DNA of 18,062 nucleotides, taken from NCBI GenBank assembly GCA_937981305.1, contig CALJPB010000166.1, positions 1 through 18,062 of the forward strand. The letters are read 5' to 3'. The notes under the pieces were generated by a model. That model was not told the DNA's origin. It saw nothing but the letters and a program-made list of their open reading frames with translations, and did no database searches. The DNA comes from an uncultured Selenomonas sp. Lineage in GTDB: Bacteria; Bacillota; Negativicutes; Selenomonadales; Selenomonadaceae. Numbering within the stretch: position 1 is the first letter of the stretch; every line of letters starts with the position of its first letter. The translations under genes were made by a program, and so were the position numbers. This document shows positions 6,352 through 13,481 of the stretch, in pieces.

Positions 6352-6380
6352 ATTATAACAGGCGGCTGCGCTTTTGACAA
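6352..6380 (-). promoter_or_regulatory. Promoter of antisense RNA, copy 1
   Basis: On the minus strand TTGTCA (6375-6380) and a perfect TATAAT (6352-6357) are separated by 17 bases. The -35 overlaps a rightward TTGACA (6374-6379) that may belong to the glycerate kinase gene, so the two promoters could interfere. Confidence 0.8.
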
Positions 6381-6402
6381 GCGTGAATACGCTATGATAG
6401 GG
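6374..6402 (+). promoter_or_regulatory. Possible glycerate kinase promoter (weak)
   Basis: A consensus -35, TTGACA, lies at 6374-6379, but the hexamer 17 bases on is only ATAGGG; the better TATGAT (6393-6398) is just 13 bases away. An AGCGT-GAAT-ACGCT repeat (6380-6393) lies between them. Regulation or an activator could explain the odd spacing. Confidence 0.3.
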
Positions 6403-6430
6403 GAAATGATTGCAAAAAGGAGAGATCATC

Positions 6431-7681
6431 ATGAATCTGCGTCAGGATGCGGACGGTATTATAAAGGAAAGTTTTGCTGCGATATTGCCGGATGCGGCGG
6501 TGCGGCGTGCACTCGCGGGGTACACGTTCGGCAGCGGGCGGATCGTGCTCGTCGCGGTGGGCAAGGCGGCGTGGCAGATGGCGCGAGCGGCGGCGGACGC
6601 GCTCGGGGAGCGCATCGACTGCGGCGTTGTGATTACGAAATACGATCACGTCATGGGCACGATTCCGCGCGTCACCTGCATGGAGGCGGGACATCCCGTG
6701 CCCGATGCGAACTCGTTTGCGGCGACGGAGGAGGCTCTGCGGCTGACGGAGCATCTCACGGCGGAGGACACCGTGCTCTTTCTGCTATCGGGCGGCGGCA
6801 GTGCGCTCTTTGAAAAACCGCTGATCCCCGCCGCAGAGATCACGTCTCTCACGGAGCAGCTGCTCGCCTCGGGCGCGGACATCGTGGAGATGAACACGAT
6901 CCGCAAGCGTATGAGCGCGGTCAAGGGCGGCAGGTTCGCGGCGCACTGCGCCCCCGCACACGTCTTTTCCATCGTGCTCAGCGACATCCTCGGTGACCCG
7001 CTCGATATGATCGCTTCAGGCCCCGCGCACCCCGATGCGTCGACGGCGGCAGACGCGCACGGGATTGTGGAAAAATATCATCTCCGCCTTTCGTCCGAAG
7101 CGGCGAAGCTCCTCGACACGCCCCTGCCGTCCTCCCTGCCGAATGTGGAGGCGCAGATCACAGGCAGTGTGCGCGAGCTGTGCGCGGCGGCTGCTGCGGC
7201 GGCAGAGCGGCGCGGCTACGCGCCCGTTCTTCTCACCGACCGGCTCGATCTGGAGGCGCGTGCGGCGGGGCGGTTCCTCGCGTGCATCGCGCGGACGCAC
7301 GCGGCAGACCGTGCTTCGACGGCATACATTGCGGGGGGCGAAACCATCGTGCGCCTCATGGGCAAGGGGCGCGGCGGGCGCAATCAGGAGCTCGCTCTCG
7401 CGGCGGCGGACGGCATCGCAGGACTTGACAATGTTGCCGTGTTCAGCGTCGGAAGCGATGGAACGGACGGTCCGACGGATGCGGCGGGCGGCTACGTCGA
7501 CGGCGGGACGACGGCAGCCCTCGCGCGTGCACAGCAGAGTGCGGCGGCGGCACTTGCGGAGAACGATGCCTATCCTGCACTGAACGCGGTGGGTGGGCTC
7601 ATCATAACAGGCCCTACGGGAACGAATGTGAATGATGTTGCACTCGTGCTGATTCGGGGGCGATCCTCTCGTGAACAATAA
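6431..7681 (+). CDS. Glycerate 2-kinase (GckA/TtuD, MOFRL family)
   Basis: A 416-residue kinase that phosphorylates D-glycerate to 2-phosphoglycerate, feeding lower glycolysis. The N-terminal DUF4147 domain shows VGKAAWQM (43-50), the glycine loop LLSGGGSAL (118-126) and NTIRKRMSAVKGGRFA (155-170). The C-terminal MOFRL domain shows GGET (302-305), GKGRGGRNQELAL (311-323) and GSDGTDGPTDAAGG (341-354). Length is normal for the family. The start is the ATG with AGGAG 8 bases upstream; an in-frame TTG seven codons earlier has no ribosome-binding site. It shares direction and pathway with the upstream hydroxyacid dehydrogenase, but the peptide/antisense cassette lies between them, so the pair is not a tight operon. 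Confidence 0.9.
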   Translation: MNLRQDADGIIKESFAAILPDAAVRRALAGYTFGSGRIVLVAVGKAAWQMARAAADALGERIDCGVVITKYDHVMGTIPRVTCMEAGHPVPDANSFAATEEALRLTEHLTAEDTVLFLLSGGGSALFEKPLIPAAEITSLTEQLLASGADIVEMNTIRKRMSAVKGGRFAAHCAPAHVFSIVLSDILGDPLDMIASGPAHPDASTAADAHGIVEKYHLRLSSEAAKLLDTPLPSSLPNVEAQITGSVRELCAAAAAAAERRGYAPVLLTDRLDLEARAAGRFLACIARTHAADRASTAYIAGGETIVRLMGKGRGGRNQELALAAADGIAGLDNVAVFSVGSDGTDGPTDAAGGYVDGGTTAALARAQQSAAAALAENDAYPALNAVGGLIITGPTGTNVNDVALVLIRGRSSREQ

Positions 7682-7686
7682 ATAAA

Positions 7687-7742
7687 CATAGGATGAAAGA
7701 CCTATGCCCGTCTCCACATGACGTGGGGGGGGCGGGCATTTC
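7687..7742 (+). terminator. Probable terminator after glycerate kinase
   Basis: A small CATAGG/CCTATG hairpin (7687-7706) is followed by a strong GC-rich stem, GCCCGTCTCCAC against GTGG through CGGGC, around ATGAC (7706-7737), then ATTTCTG. The T-run is short, so termination may be incomplete. Confidence 0.55.
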
Positions 7743-7817
7743 TGCGTCCTTCCAACGATTTCACGGACAGTTATATTTTCTGTTTGGGACAAAAGTTGGA
7801 GAAAAAAGCGAAATCCA

Positions 7818-7846
7818 TTGACCAATCCATGTATATACTCTATAAT
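7818..7846 (+). promoter_or_regulatory. Promoter of rsmG
   Basis: TTGACC (7818-7823) and TATAAT (7841-7846) are separated by 17 bases, a near-consensus sigma-A promoter. Transcription would start about 20 bases before the rsmG start codon. Confidence 0.88.
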
Positions 7847-7871
7847 GAGAAAAAGATAAGAGGTGATCTCT

Positions 7872-8594
7872 ATGTCTTTTTTTGCGGACATCTTGGAGGA
7901 GCGTGCCGCTGCGGCCGGGCTTGCGCTGACGGCAGCACAGATCGATCAGTTTTCCTGCTACAATGAAATGCTCGTCGAACGGAACGCGCACGTCAATCTC
8001 ACGGCGCTCACCGCGCCCGAGGATGTTGCGGTCAAGCACATCATCGACAGTCTGACGGCGTACGATCCTGTGCTCTTTGATGCGGCGCACACGCTCATCG
8101 ACGTAGGCACGGGGGCGGGGCTGCCCGGCATCCCGCTCGCGGTCTATGTGCCGCACCTGCGCGTGACACTCATGGATGCGCTGCAAAAACGGGTCAGGTT
8201 TCTCACTGATGTTACGGCGGCGATGGGGCTTACGAATACGCGCTGCATCCACGCGCGTGCGGAGGAGGCGGCGCGGCAGAAGGAACACCGCGCCACCTAT
8301 GATATCGCCGTGAGCCGTGCAGTGGCGCGGCTGCCCGTCCTCCTTGAGTACACCATGCCGCTGGTGCGCACGGGCGGGACGGTGCTCGCGCTCAAGGGGC
8401 GCGCGTATGCCGAGGAGATGGCGGAGGGGAAACGCGCCGCAGGAATCCTCGGCGGCGGCGCAATCGCCGCACGTTCCGTGCAGCTGCCGGGACTGACGGA
8501 TGTCCGTGCGATTCTCTCCATACGCAAGGAACGTCCGACACCGAAGACCTATCCGCGTCGGTCGGGGCAGGTGGAACAAAAACCATTGCAATGA
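7872..8594 (+). CDS. rsmG: 16S rRNA (guanine-527-N7)-methyltransferase RsmG
   Basis: RsmG (GidB) methylates N7 of G527 in the 530 loop of 16S rRNA using SAM; loss of the enzyme gives low-level streptomycin resistance in other bacteria. The protein has 240 residues, the usual length. Diagnostic segments are HVNLTALT (40-47), the SAM-binding DVGTGAGLPGIPLA (77-90), and SRAVARL (148-154) followed by LALKGR (172-177). The start is the ATG at 7872 with AGAGGTG upstream; an in-frame GTG three codons earlier lies inside that ribosome-binding site. It has its own strong promoter. Its frequent partners mnmE/mnmG and parAB are not in this window. Confidence 0.93.
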   Translation: MSFFADILEERAAAAGLALTAAQIDQFSCYNEMLVERNAHVNLTALTAPEDVAVKHIIDSLTAYDPVLFDAAHTLIDVGTGAGLPGIPLAVYVPHLRVTLMDALQKRVRFLTDVTAAMGLTNTRCIHARAEEAARQKEHRATYDIAVSRAVARLPVLLEYTMPLVRTGGTVLALKGRAYAEEMAEGKRAAGILGGGAIAARSVQLPGLTDVRAILSIRKERPTPKTYPRRSGQVEQKPLQ

Positions 8595-8661
8595 TGAATT
8601 GCGGAAATAATTCGTGATGTCGGAGAGATGTGGATAAATTCTGCGTTCCCATGGAGGATTT

Positions 8662-8796
8662 ATGGGATCCGTGTCGAACATAATCGGTGAGCATAGGTAT
8701 GAGTATATTTTCTATGCGGTTTTTCATAACAGCGACCGGCGGAGCGCACCGCCTGATGATACAGGGAGTTGGATCGACAAGGGGATGACGGAATGA
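8662..8796 (+). CDS. Possible 44-residue small protein
   Basis: An open frame of 44 codons starts at an ATG with GGAGG 4 bases upstream and ends in a TGA that overlaps the next gene's start codon (ATGA), the usual form of translational coupling. The peptide has an aromatic stretch YEYIFYAVFHN and a charged C-terminal half. No family is recognised. Against it, a GCATAG/CTATGC hairpin (8691-8717) followed by GGTTTTT inside the frame could instead be the rsmG terminator, and GGCGG/CCGCC (8738-8753) is a further hairpin. It may be a leader peptide or not translated at all. Confidence 0.35.
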   Translation: MGSVSNIIGEHRYEYIFYAVFHNSDRRSAPPDDTGSWIDKGMTE

Positions 8797-9794
8797 AGCG
8801 ATGGAAAGGATCGATACTCGGCGCATTGACCGTGCTGCTTGTGGCCGCACCGTTTGCGGAGGCGGCAGCCCCCTATGCGATGCCTGCGGCACAGACGGAT
8901 GAGGCACAGAGACAGGCGGTGCGGGATGCCGAGCGTGCGGCAAAGGCGGCAGAGCGCGCACAGCGTCAGGCGGAGCGTGCGGCAGCGCACGCACAGCGGA
9001 TGAACGCGCGTGCGCAGGAAAAGGCGGACGCGGCGGCAGCTCGGGAAAAGGCACCGGCTGCGCCCCCCGCTGCGCAGACCAAACCTGTGGCGGAGGAAAC
9101 ACCGGCACACGGCAGTGCTGTGGAGAGTACGCCTGTGTCCGATGCGCCCGCTGCTGCACCCTCTGCCGTACCTGCGGTATCGGCACGGGAGGCGGCACGG
9201 GCGGAGAAAAAGGCGGCACGCGCCGCTGCTGTGCAGGAGCGCAGGGATGCGGTCGCCGCCGCCAAGGCGGAGAAGCGTGCCGCTGTGGCGAAAGCGCGTT
9301 TGGAAAAGAGGGAGCGGGCACGGCGCGATCGGGGATCACGCTACAAGACGCTCTTTACGGACGGTGGGTTCATCTACGATCTCGATGTCCGCAATACACG
9401 TTGGGTGCTGCGTCCCTACAGCAGTGAGGAGTATATGATTGACGCGTGGGTGCGTCTCGTGGAGAATACCAGCGGGGAGACTGTGGCGGAGGATGGGAAG
9501 ACCCGCCCGGCAAAATATTTTCTGGAACATTACTACATCAGCCCGCAGCGCCATCAGATCATGTTCCTCGCAGAGCTGGAGGTATCGGGACGGCCGGAGA
9601 ACGCTGTGCAGGAGCGGGCATACGATCCGTCCCGTTGGGAGAACCTGATCCCCGGCTCGATCGAGGATGATCTCTACGAGGTCATTACCGCACGGATGAA
9701 GTCGGCACCGGGACAGCGCGGAGGGCTGCTCAGTGGAACGAGCGGCATGAGTCTGCGCGATGTGGTTGAGGAGTTTGCGCGAATCTCCTTCTGA
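8793..9794 (+). CDS. Secreted coiled-coil protein with Adhesin_E-like C-terminal domain
   Basis: A 333-residue exported protein. Residues 1-26 are a signal peptide (KRWK, hydrophobic stretch, AEA cleavage region). Residues 35-88 and 131-180 are Ala/Arg/Glu/Lys-rich and should form long charged helices or coiled coils, joined by a Pro/Ala-rich linker (88-130). Residues 186-300 form a compact domain (FIYDLDVRNTRWVL, IDAWVRLVE, KYFLEHYYIS, WENLIPGSIEDDLYE) that resembles the surface-adhesin E type domain common in Negativicutes. That assignment is from pattern only. It probably sits in the periplasm or is attached to the envelope. The start ATG has AGGGGA upstream; an in-frame TTG eight codons earlier is less likely. 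The c-di-GMP gene follows after 8 bases, implying one operon. Confidence 0.7.
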   Translation: MKRWKGSILGALTVLLVAAPFAEAAAPYAMPAAQTDEAQRQAVRDAERAAKAAERAQRQAERAAAHAQRMNARAQEKADAAAAREKAPAAPPAAQTKPVAEETPAHGSAVESTPVSDAPAAAPSAVPAVSAREAARAEKKAARAAAVQERRDAVAAAKAEKRAAVAKARLEKRERARRDRGSRYKTLFTDGGFIYDLDVRNTRWVLRPYSSEEYMIDAWVRLVENTSGETVAEDGKTRPAKYFLEHYYISPQRHQIMFLAELEVSGRPENAVQERAYDPSRWENLIPGSIEDDLYEVITARMKSAPGQRGGLLSGTSGMSLRDVVEEFARISF

Positions 9795-9802
9795 GGGGGA
9801 TT

Positions 9803-11980
9803 GTGCAAGGAAATGGGGGGCTCATTTTGTTGGAAAAGTACGGAGAGTGTGATCTCTGCCAGGTGACCGGACTCCTCAACATGATGCAGTTTATGCGCCA
9901 TGCGTCGGAACATTTGCAGGATGAATTGGCGGAGCCGCTGGTTTTTATCTATTTCGATATTGAGAATTTCAAGAGTTTTAATCAGCGGTACAGCTTTCAA
10001 CAGGGAAACCGTCTGCTGCGCTACGTCGCCGATCTTCTGCGTGAGACATTCGAGGGGAATCTCGTCGCACGCTTCAACGACGATCACTTTGCTGTGGCGA
10101 CGCAGATCGAGAACCCCGGCGACTGCATCCAGTTCATTCACGAGCGGATCCGCGTCTATGATCTGGGGCTGCCGATGGAGGTCAAGGCGGGCATCTACCG
10201 TCCGTCGAAGGATGTGAAGGATGTCGCGCTCATCATGGACCGCGCGAAGATCGCCTGCAACAGCATCAAGAACACCTACGATACGACGTGGGCGGAGTTC
10301 AACCCATCGATGGAGGAGGCGCTGAACTTCCGTAGTCACATCATCCGCTGCTTCCAAGAGGCGCTGATCGAGGGCTACATCGAGGTCTACTATCAGCCGG
10401 AGATCCGTGCGATGACGCGTGAAATCTGCGGATTCGAGGCACTCGCACGCTGGAAGGATCCCGTGCACGGTATGATCTCGCCCGGGATCTTTGTGCCCGT
10501 TCTGGAGGACGCGCACCTCTCGCCGCAGCTCGACCTCTATATCATCGAGAAGGTCTGTCAGGCGATCGATCTGATGCGCCGCAATGTGCCGGGGTGGGAG
10601 CTCCTGCGTGTCTCGGTGAACCTCTCGCGTGCAGACTTCCGCCTGATGGACATGGTGCAGGCGGTCGAGGATGTCCGTCTGCGCTACGATGTTGCGCGTT
10701 CCTTGCTCAACATCGAGGTCACAGAGGGCGCGATGAACGATGATGAGAAGTTCCTCCAGGGGGAGATCGCACGGTTCCGCGAAAAGGGATACGAGGTCTG
10801 GATGGACGACTTCGGCAGCGGCTACTCCTCGCTGAACAACGTCAAGGACTATGTGTTCGACGTGCTCAAGATCGATATGAACTTCCTGCGCTCCTTTGAG
10901 ACGAACCCGAAATCGGCGATTGTCGTCCGCTCCATTGTCAACATGGCAAAGGAGCTCGGGATGCACACCCTCGCCGAGGGGGTCGAGACGGAGGAACAGC
11001 TCGATTTCCTGCGTGAGATCGGCTGCGAAAAGCTGCAGGGGTATCTGTTCAGCCCCCCCATGCCGCTCGATCAGGCGATTGCGTACTGCTTCGGCGACCA
11101 GGCAAAGGTGCAGGTGGAGCCCTTCCGCCTCGCCGGCTACTATACGGAGATCGGCTCGATCAATGTTCTCTCGAGCGAGGCGTTCGAGCGGCGCGGATCG
11201 CCCGAGATCGGGGATGCACTCTCGCTGGCGATTCTCGAGGAGGAGAACGGCGAGATCCGCTATCTCTACCAGAGCCGGATGTTCAAGACATTCCTCCGCA
11301 GCATCGAGTTGGACGAGGAGAGTGCGGATACGCCGCACTACGAACGCCGTATGCGCCAGAACCGCCGCATGATCGCACGCATGATGGAGGAGGCGGACCG
11401 CACGGGGCGCGAGGTCTATACCGACTTCATCACGCGCAACTCGTTCAACTCTGTGCGCCTGCGTCTCGTGACGCGCGATGCGGACGATACACGCGCGGTG
11501 TTCCTCATGGCGACGGTGAATATCTCGCGCTTTTCCCCGGAGGCGGGGTCTGTGCAGGAGGCGCTCAACCAGATCGTCTCACTCTATGACCGTGTGGATC
11601 TCTTTGATCTCGCCAGCAAGAAGATCACGCAGCTCTACCGCGCGGTGACGGAGGCGCCGCTGCTCAAGGAGTACGATCATTTCGAGGAAGTGATCGAGCA
11701 CTACGCCGAGGAGCATGTGATCCCGCCTGAGCGCAGGATGTTCCGAACGTTCTACAGCGACAAGCATCTCCGCGCCGTTCTTGAGGATAAGATGTCGCGC
11801 GAGGAGGTTGCGGTACTGTTCCACAAGCAGATGCCCGACGGGTCGCAGATGCTGCGTCTGCATCATCTCGTGCCGTTCCGCCTCGGGCAGCGCGACTATG
11901 TTATCTCCTGCGTCCAGACGATCAATGAAAAGGTCATCAATGCGATGCTTACCTCGCTGGCCGCCGAGGAGGGCGAATAA
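9803..11980 (+). CDS. c-di-GMP phosphodiesterase: degenerate GGDEF, EAL and C-terminal extension
   Basis: A 725-residue signalling protein. Residues 10-170 are a GGDEF domain whose signature reads NDDHF (92-96) instead of GGDEF, so it should not make c-di-GMP, though it may bind nucleotide. Residues 175-425 are an EAL domain with EAL (212-214), Asn273, Glu305, DDFG (335-338), Lys356, Glu395 and Gln412 all present, so c-di-GMP hydrolysis is expected. Residues 440-725 are an extension of unknown family with no transmembrane segment, possibly PAS-like sensor modules. The likely start is the GTG at 9803 behind GAGGGGG. A TTG at 9830 behind GGGGGG is an alternative and would remove nine residues. 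It probably shares a transcript with the adhesin-like gene, suggesting control of surface behaviour. Confidence 0.88.
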   Translation: MQGNGGLILLEKYGECDLCQVTGLLNMMQFMRHASEHLQDELAEPLVFIYFDIENFKSFNQRYSFQQGNRLLRYVADLLRETFEGNLVARFNDDHFAVATQIENPGDCIQFIHERIRVYDLGLPMEVKAGIYRPSKDVKDVALIMDRAKIACNSIKNTYDTTWAEFNPSMEEALNFRSHIIRCFQEALIEGYIEVYYQPEIRAMTREICGFEALARWKDPVHGMISPGIFVPVLEDAHLSPQLDLYIIEKVCQAIDLMRRNVPGWELLRVSVNLSRADFRLMDMVQAVEDVRLRYDVARSLLNIEVTEGAMNDDEKFLQGEIARFREKGYEVWMDDFGSGYSSLNNVKDYVFDVLKIDMNFLRSFETNPKSAIVVRSIVNMAKELGMHTLAEGVETEEQLDFLREIGCEKLQGYLFSPPMPLDQAIAYCFGDQAKVQVEPFRLAGYYTEIGSINVLSSEAFERRGSPEIGDALSLAILEEENGEIRYLYQSRMFKTFLRSIELDEESADTPHYERRMRQNRRMIARMMEEADRTGREVYTDFITRNSFNSVRLRLVTRDADDTRAVFLMATVNISRFSPEAGSVQEALNQIVSLYDRVDLFDLASKKITQLYRAVTEAPLLKEYDHFEEVIEHYAEEHVIPPERRMFRTFYSDKHLRAVLEDKMSREEVAVLFHKQMPDGSQMLRLHHLVPFRLGQRDYVISCVQTINEKVINAMLTSLAAEEGE

Positions 11981-11991
11981 GAGGTCCTCTC

Positions 11992-12028
11992 CTGCTGCGT
12001 GAGTCTTTGCTCATGCAGCAGTTTTTTT
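11992..12028 (+). terminator. Strong terminator after the EAL gene
   Basis: CTGCTGCGTGAG and CTCATGCAGCAG form a 12-bp stem with one G-U pair and a short loop, followed by seven T. It starts 11 bases after the stop codon. Confidence 0.95.
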
Positions 12029-12190
12029 ATGGATGTATGTCTTTTTGCAGCATCGCATTCTTGCCACTGTTTTTCTCCGCACAACGCCTGGCCGATGTTC
12101 CGCAGAGAACCGCGCTGTGCCTTGTCCGAACGAAACATCAGCGTTCCTCCTCGGAGGTAGGATTCCCTCTCCATCACGCTGATGGTCGTT
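12029..12190. other. Intergenic region with a 9-bp inverted repeat upstream of the sigma gene
   Basis: CATCAGCGT (12136-12144) and ACGCTGATG (12176-12184) are perfectly complementary and enclose 31 bases that include a small CCTC/GAGG hairpin. The unit ends 6 bases before the sigma-gene -35. On the minus strand the same bases offer GGAGG 7 bases before an ATG (12138), opening an 80-codon frame that overlaps the terminator and the end of the EAL gene, so I do not call it a gene. The rest of the gap shows nothing clear. Confidence 0.5.
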
Positions 12191-12219
12191 TTGCACCGTA
12201 TGTTTCTTTTTGCTATACT
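12191..12219 (+). promoter_or_regulatory. Promoter of the sigma-factor gene
   Basis: TTGCAC (12191-12196) and TATACT (12214-12219) are separated by 17 bases. Transcription would start near 12226, about 34 bases before the start codon. Confidence 0.8.
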
Positions 12220-12259
12220 TTCTTTGAACGAAAACAGATGTTTGAAGGAGGAATATTGT

Positions 12260-12913
12260 ATGAAGAACGGGCAGAACGATATCACGGTGCGGCACACGCG
12301 GTACGCGCCGCTGACGAAGGCGGAGGAGGACGCGCTCATCCGCTGTGCGGTACGCGGTGAGGCACAGGCGATGAGCGAAATGCTCGCACGCTATCGCGGG
12401 CTGATCGTGAACGAATCGCATATCTCGTATCTCAGAAACGCCGCCCTTGCGGCAGATGCGGAGAACATCGCCGTACTTGCCTTTATCGAGGCACTGCATG
12501 ACTACGATCCGAAGCACGGCGCACCGTTTGCGGGGTTCGTGCGGGCACGCGTCCACCATGCACTCTATACGGAGTTCCGTCGCGAGCGTCGCCTCTGGGA
12601 GCGCACCTGTCACCCGGAGCAGAGCGCGGATGCACGCGACGCATGGGAACACTGCGGCGGCACGGAGGACATGGCGGAGCGTGCGGATCTGCGCCTTCTC
12701 GTGCGCGGTCTGCTGGAGAATGCCATGCACCGGCTCACGGAGCGCGAGAAGAAGATTTTGAGTCTGCATTATTTCCGTGACCTGACGCTGCGGCATATCG
12801 CCGTCCTGCTCGGAACATCGGCGAGTGCGATCAGCAAGAGCAAGGCGAACCTGTTGAAGAAGCTTCGTGCGGCCGTGGGGGTTGCAACTCCGTGCGAAAT
12901 GTGCTATTCTTAG
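12260..12913 (+). CDS. Sigma-70-family RNA polymerase sigma factor
   Basis: A 217-residue sigma factor with two domains only. Region 2 covers about 26-110 and includes NIAVLAFIEALHDYDP (69-84) and FAGFVRARVHHALYTEFRRERR (90-111), the core-binding and -10-recognition helices. Region 4 covers about 152-205, with LTEREKKILSLHYF (159-172) and the helix-turn-helix RHIAVLLGTSASAISKSK (178-195) that would read the -35. Region 3 is missing, as in ECF and other small alternative factors. No anti-sigma gene is adjacent. The start ATG follows AAGGAGG. It is followed closely by an antitoxin-type gene. Its regulon and specific subgroup cannot be told from sequence. Confidence 0.85.
   Translation: MKNGQNDITVRHTRYAPLTKAEEDALIRCAVRGEAQAMSEMLARYRGLIVNESHISYLRNAALAADAENIAVLAFIEALHDYDPKHGAPFAGFVRARVHHALYTEFRRERRLWERTCHPEQSADARDAWEHCGGTEDMAERADLRLLVRGLLENAMHRLTEREKKILSLHYFRDLTLRHIAVLLGTSASAISKSKANLLKKLRAAVGVATPCEMCYS
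12882..12910 (+). promoter_or_regulatory. Promoter of the DinJ-like gene, inside the sigma gene end
   Basis: TTGCAA (12882-12887) and TATTCT (12905-12910) are separated by 17 bases, with TGC before the -10 giving an extended element. It lies within the last codons of the sigma gene and would start transcription about 30 bases before the antitoxin-like gene. Confidence 0.55.
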
Positions 12914-12947
12914 TAAGGGTAATGGAATTGTAAAGGAGATGTCCTAC

Positions 12948-13172
12948 ATGGCACAGACCAGTATTAGTATTCGCATGGACGCTGAACTCAAAAAGAACTT
13001 TGAAAATTTCTGCGGTGCAGTCGGTATGAATATGTCCACGGCGATCAATATGTTCGCCATCGCCTGCGTGCGCGAGCAGCGCGTCCCGTTCGAGATCTCC
13101 GCGCAGCGTGCTCTGCCGGGCGAGCCGCTCGATCTCTTTACGGATACGACGTGGAGCGACGGGGAAAGCTGA
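12948..13172 (+). CDS. DinJ/RelB-family antitoxin-like protein, no partner toxin adjacent
   Basis: A 74-residue protein with the RelB/DinJ ribbon-helix-helix pattern: a short strand TSISIRM (4-10), then helices DAELKKNFENFCGAVG (11-26) and MSTAINMFAIACVREQRVPF (29-48). Such proteins dimerise, bind their own operator and neutralise a RelE/YafQ-type toxin through the C-terminal tail. The start is the ATG with AGGAG 9 bases upstream; an ATG three codons earlier is too close to that site. The next gene, 75 bases on, is another antitoxin rather than a toxin, so this one is an orphan, or it may act on the downstream toxin or on one elsewhere. Confidence 0.8.
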   Translation: MAQTSISIRMDAELKKNFENFCGAVGMNMSTAINMFAIACVREQRVPFEISAQRALPGEPLDLFTDTTWSDGES

Positions 13173-13200
13173 GTGCCTGCGGGAGCACATCGCGCGTATG

Positions 13201-13219
13201 ACCGCAGCCGCAATGCGGT
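13201..13219 (+). other. Small hairpin between the two antitoxin genes
   Basis: ACCGCA and TGCGGT form a 6-bp stem around 7 bases, with no T-run, in the 75-base gap between the two antitoxin-type genes. It could slow or process the transcript, or be an operator half-site pair for the ribbon-helix-helix proteins. Not resolvable from sequence. Confidence 0.3.
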
Positions 13220-13247
13220 GAAATAACCATAAAAGGAGTTGATTTCC

Positions 13248-13481
13248 ATGAGCGTCGCGATCCGCCTGAGTCCGCGTGAGGCGAAAATCTTTAAGAAGCA
13301 CGCCGCACGATCCGGCATGACACTGTCCGACTTTGCCGCAGCAGCTATGCGCGAGCGCATGGAGGACGAACTCGATCGACAGGCATACGAGGAAGCAATG
13401 GCGGAGTTCCGCAAGAATCCTGTGACCTATACGCACGCCGAAGTCGCTAAAATGCTGGGTATCGACGATGAAGACCTATAA
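13248..13481 (+). CDS. RelB-type antitoxin of a toxin-antitoxin pair
   Basis: A 77-residue protein. The N-terminus MSVAIRLSPREAKIFKKHAA with SGMTLSDFAAAAMRERMED is a ribbon-helix-helix DNA-binding module (strand, helix, helix). The acidic C-terminal half (YEEAMAEFRKN to GIDDEDL) is the expected toxin-binding tail. The ATG follows AAAAGGAG. The downstream toxin gene starts inside it, overlapping by 14 bases, so the two are translationally coupled. As is usual for the family, it should repress its own operon together with the toxin. It differs clearly from the DinJ-like protein just upstream. Confidence 0.88.
   Translation: MSVAIRLSPREAKIFKKHAARSGMTLSDFAAAAMRERMEDELDRQAYEEAMAEFRKNPVTYTHAEVAKMLGIDDEDL

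Noticed and set aside
6100..6432. A 110-codon minus-strand frame over the peptide cassette
   Set aside because: It crosses two terminators and the antisense promoter; promoter and structure signals explain this stretch better.
9674..11338. A 554-codon minus-strand frame opposite the EAL gene
   Set aside because: The plus strand shows complete EAL catalytic motifs; the minus frame has no recognisable domain or ribosome-binding site.
11896..12138. An 80-codon minus-strand frame with GGAGG before its ATG
   Set aside because: It runs through the strong terminator and into the 3' end of the EAL gene, and resembles no known protein. Kept only as a note on the inverted repeat.
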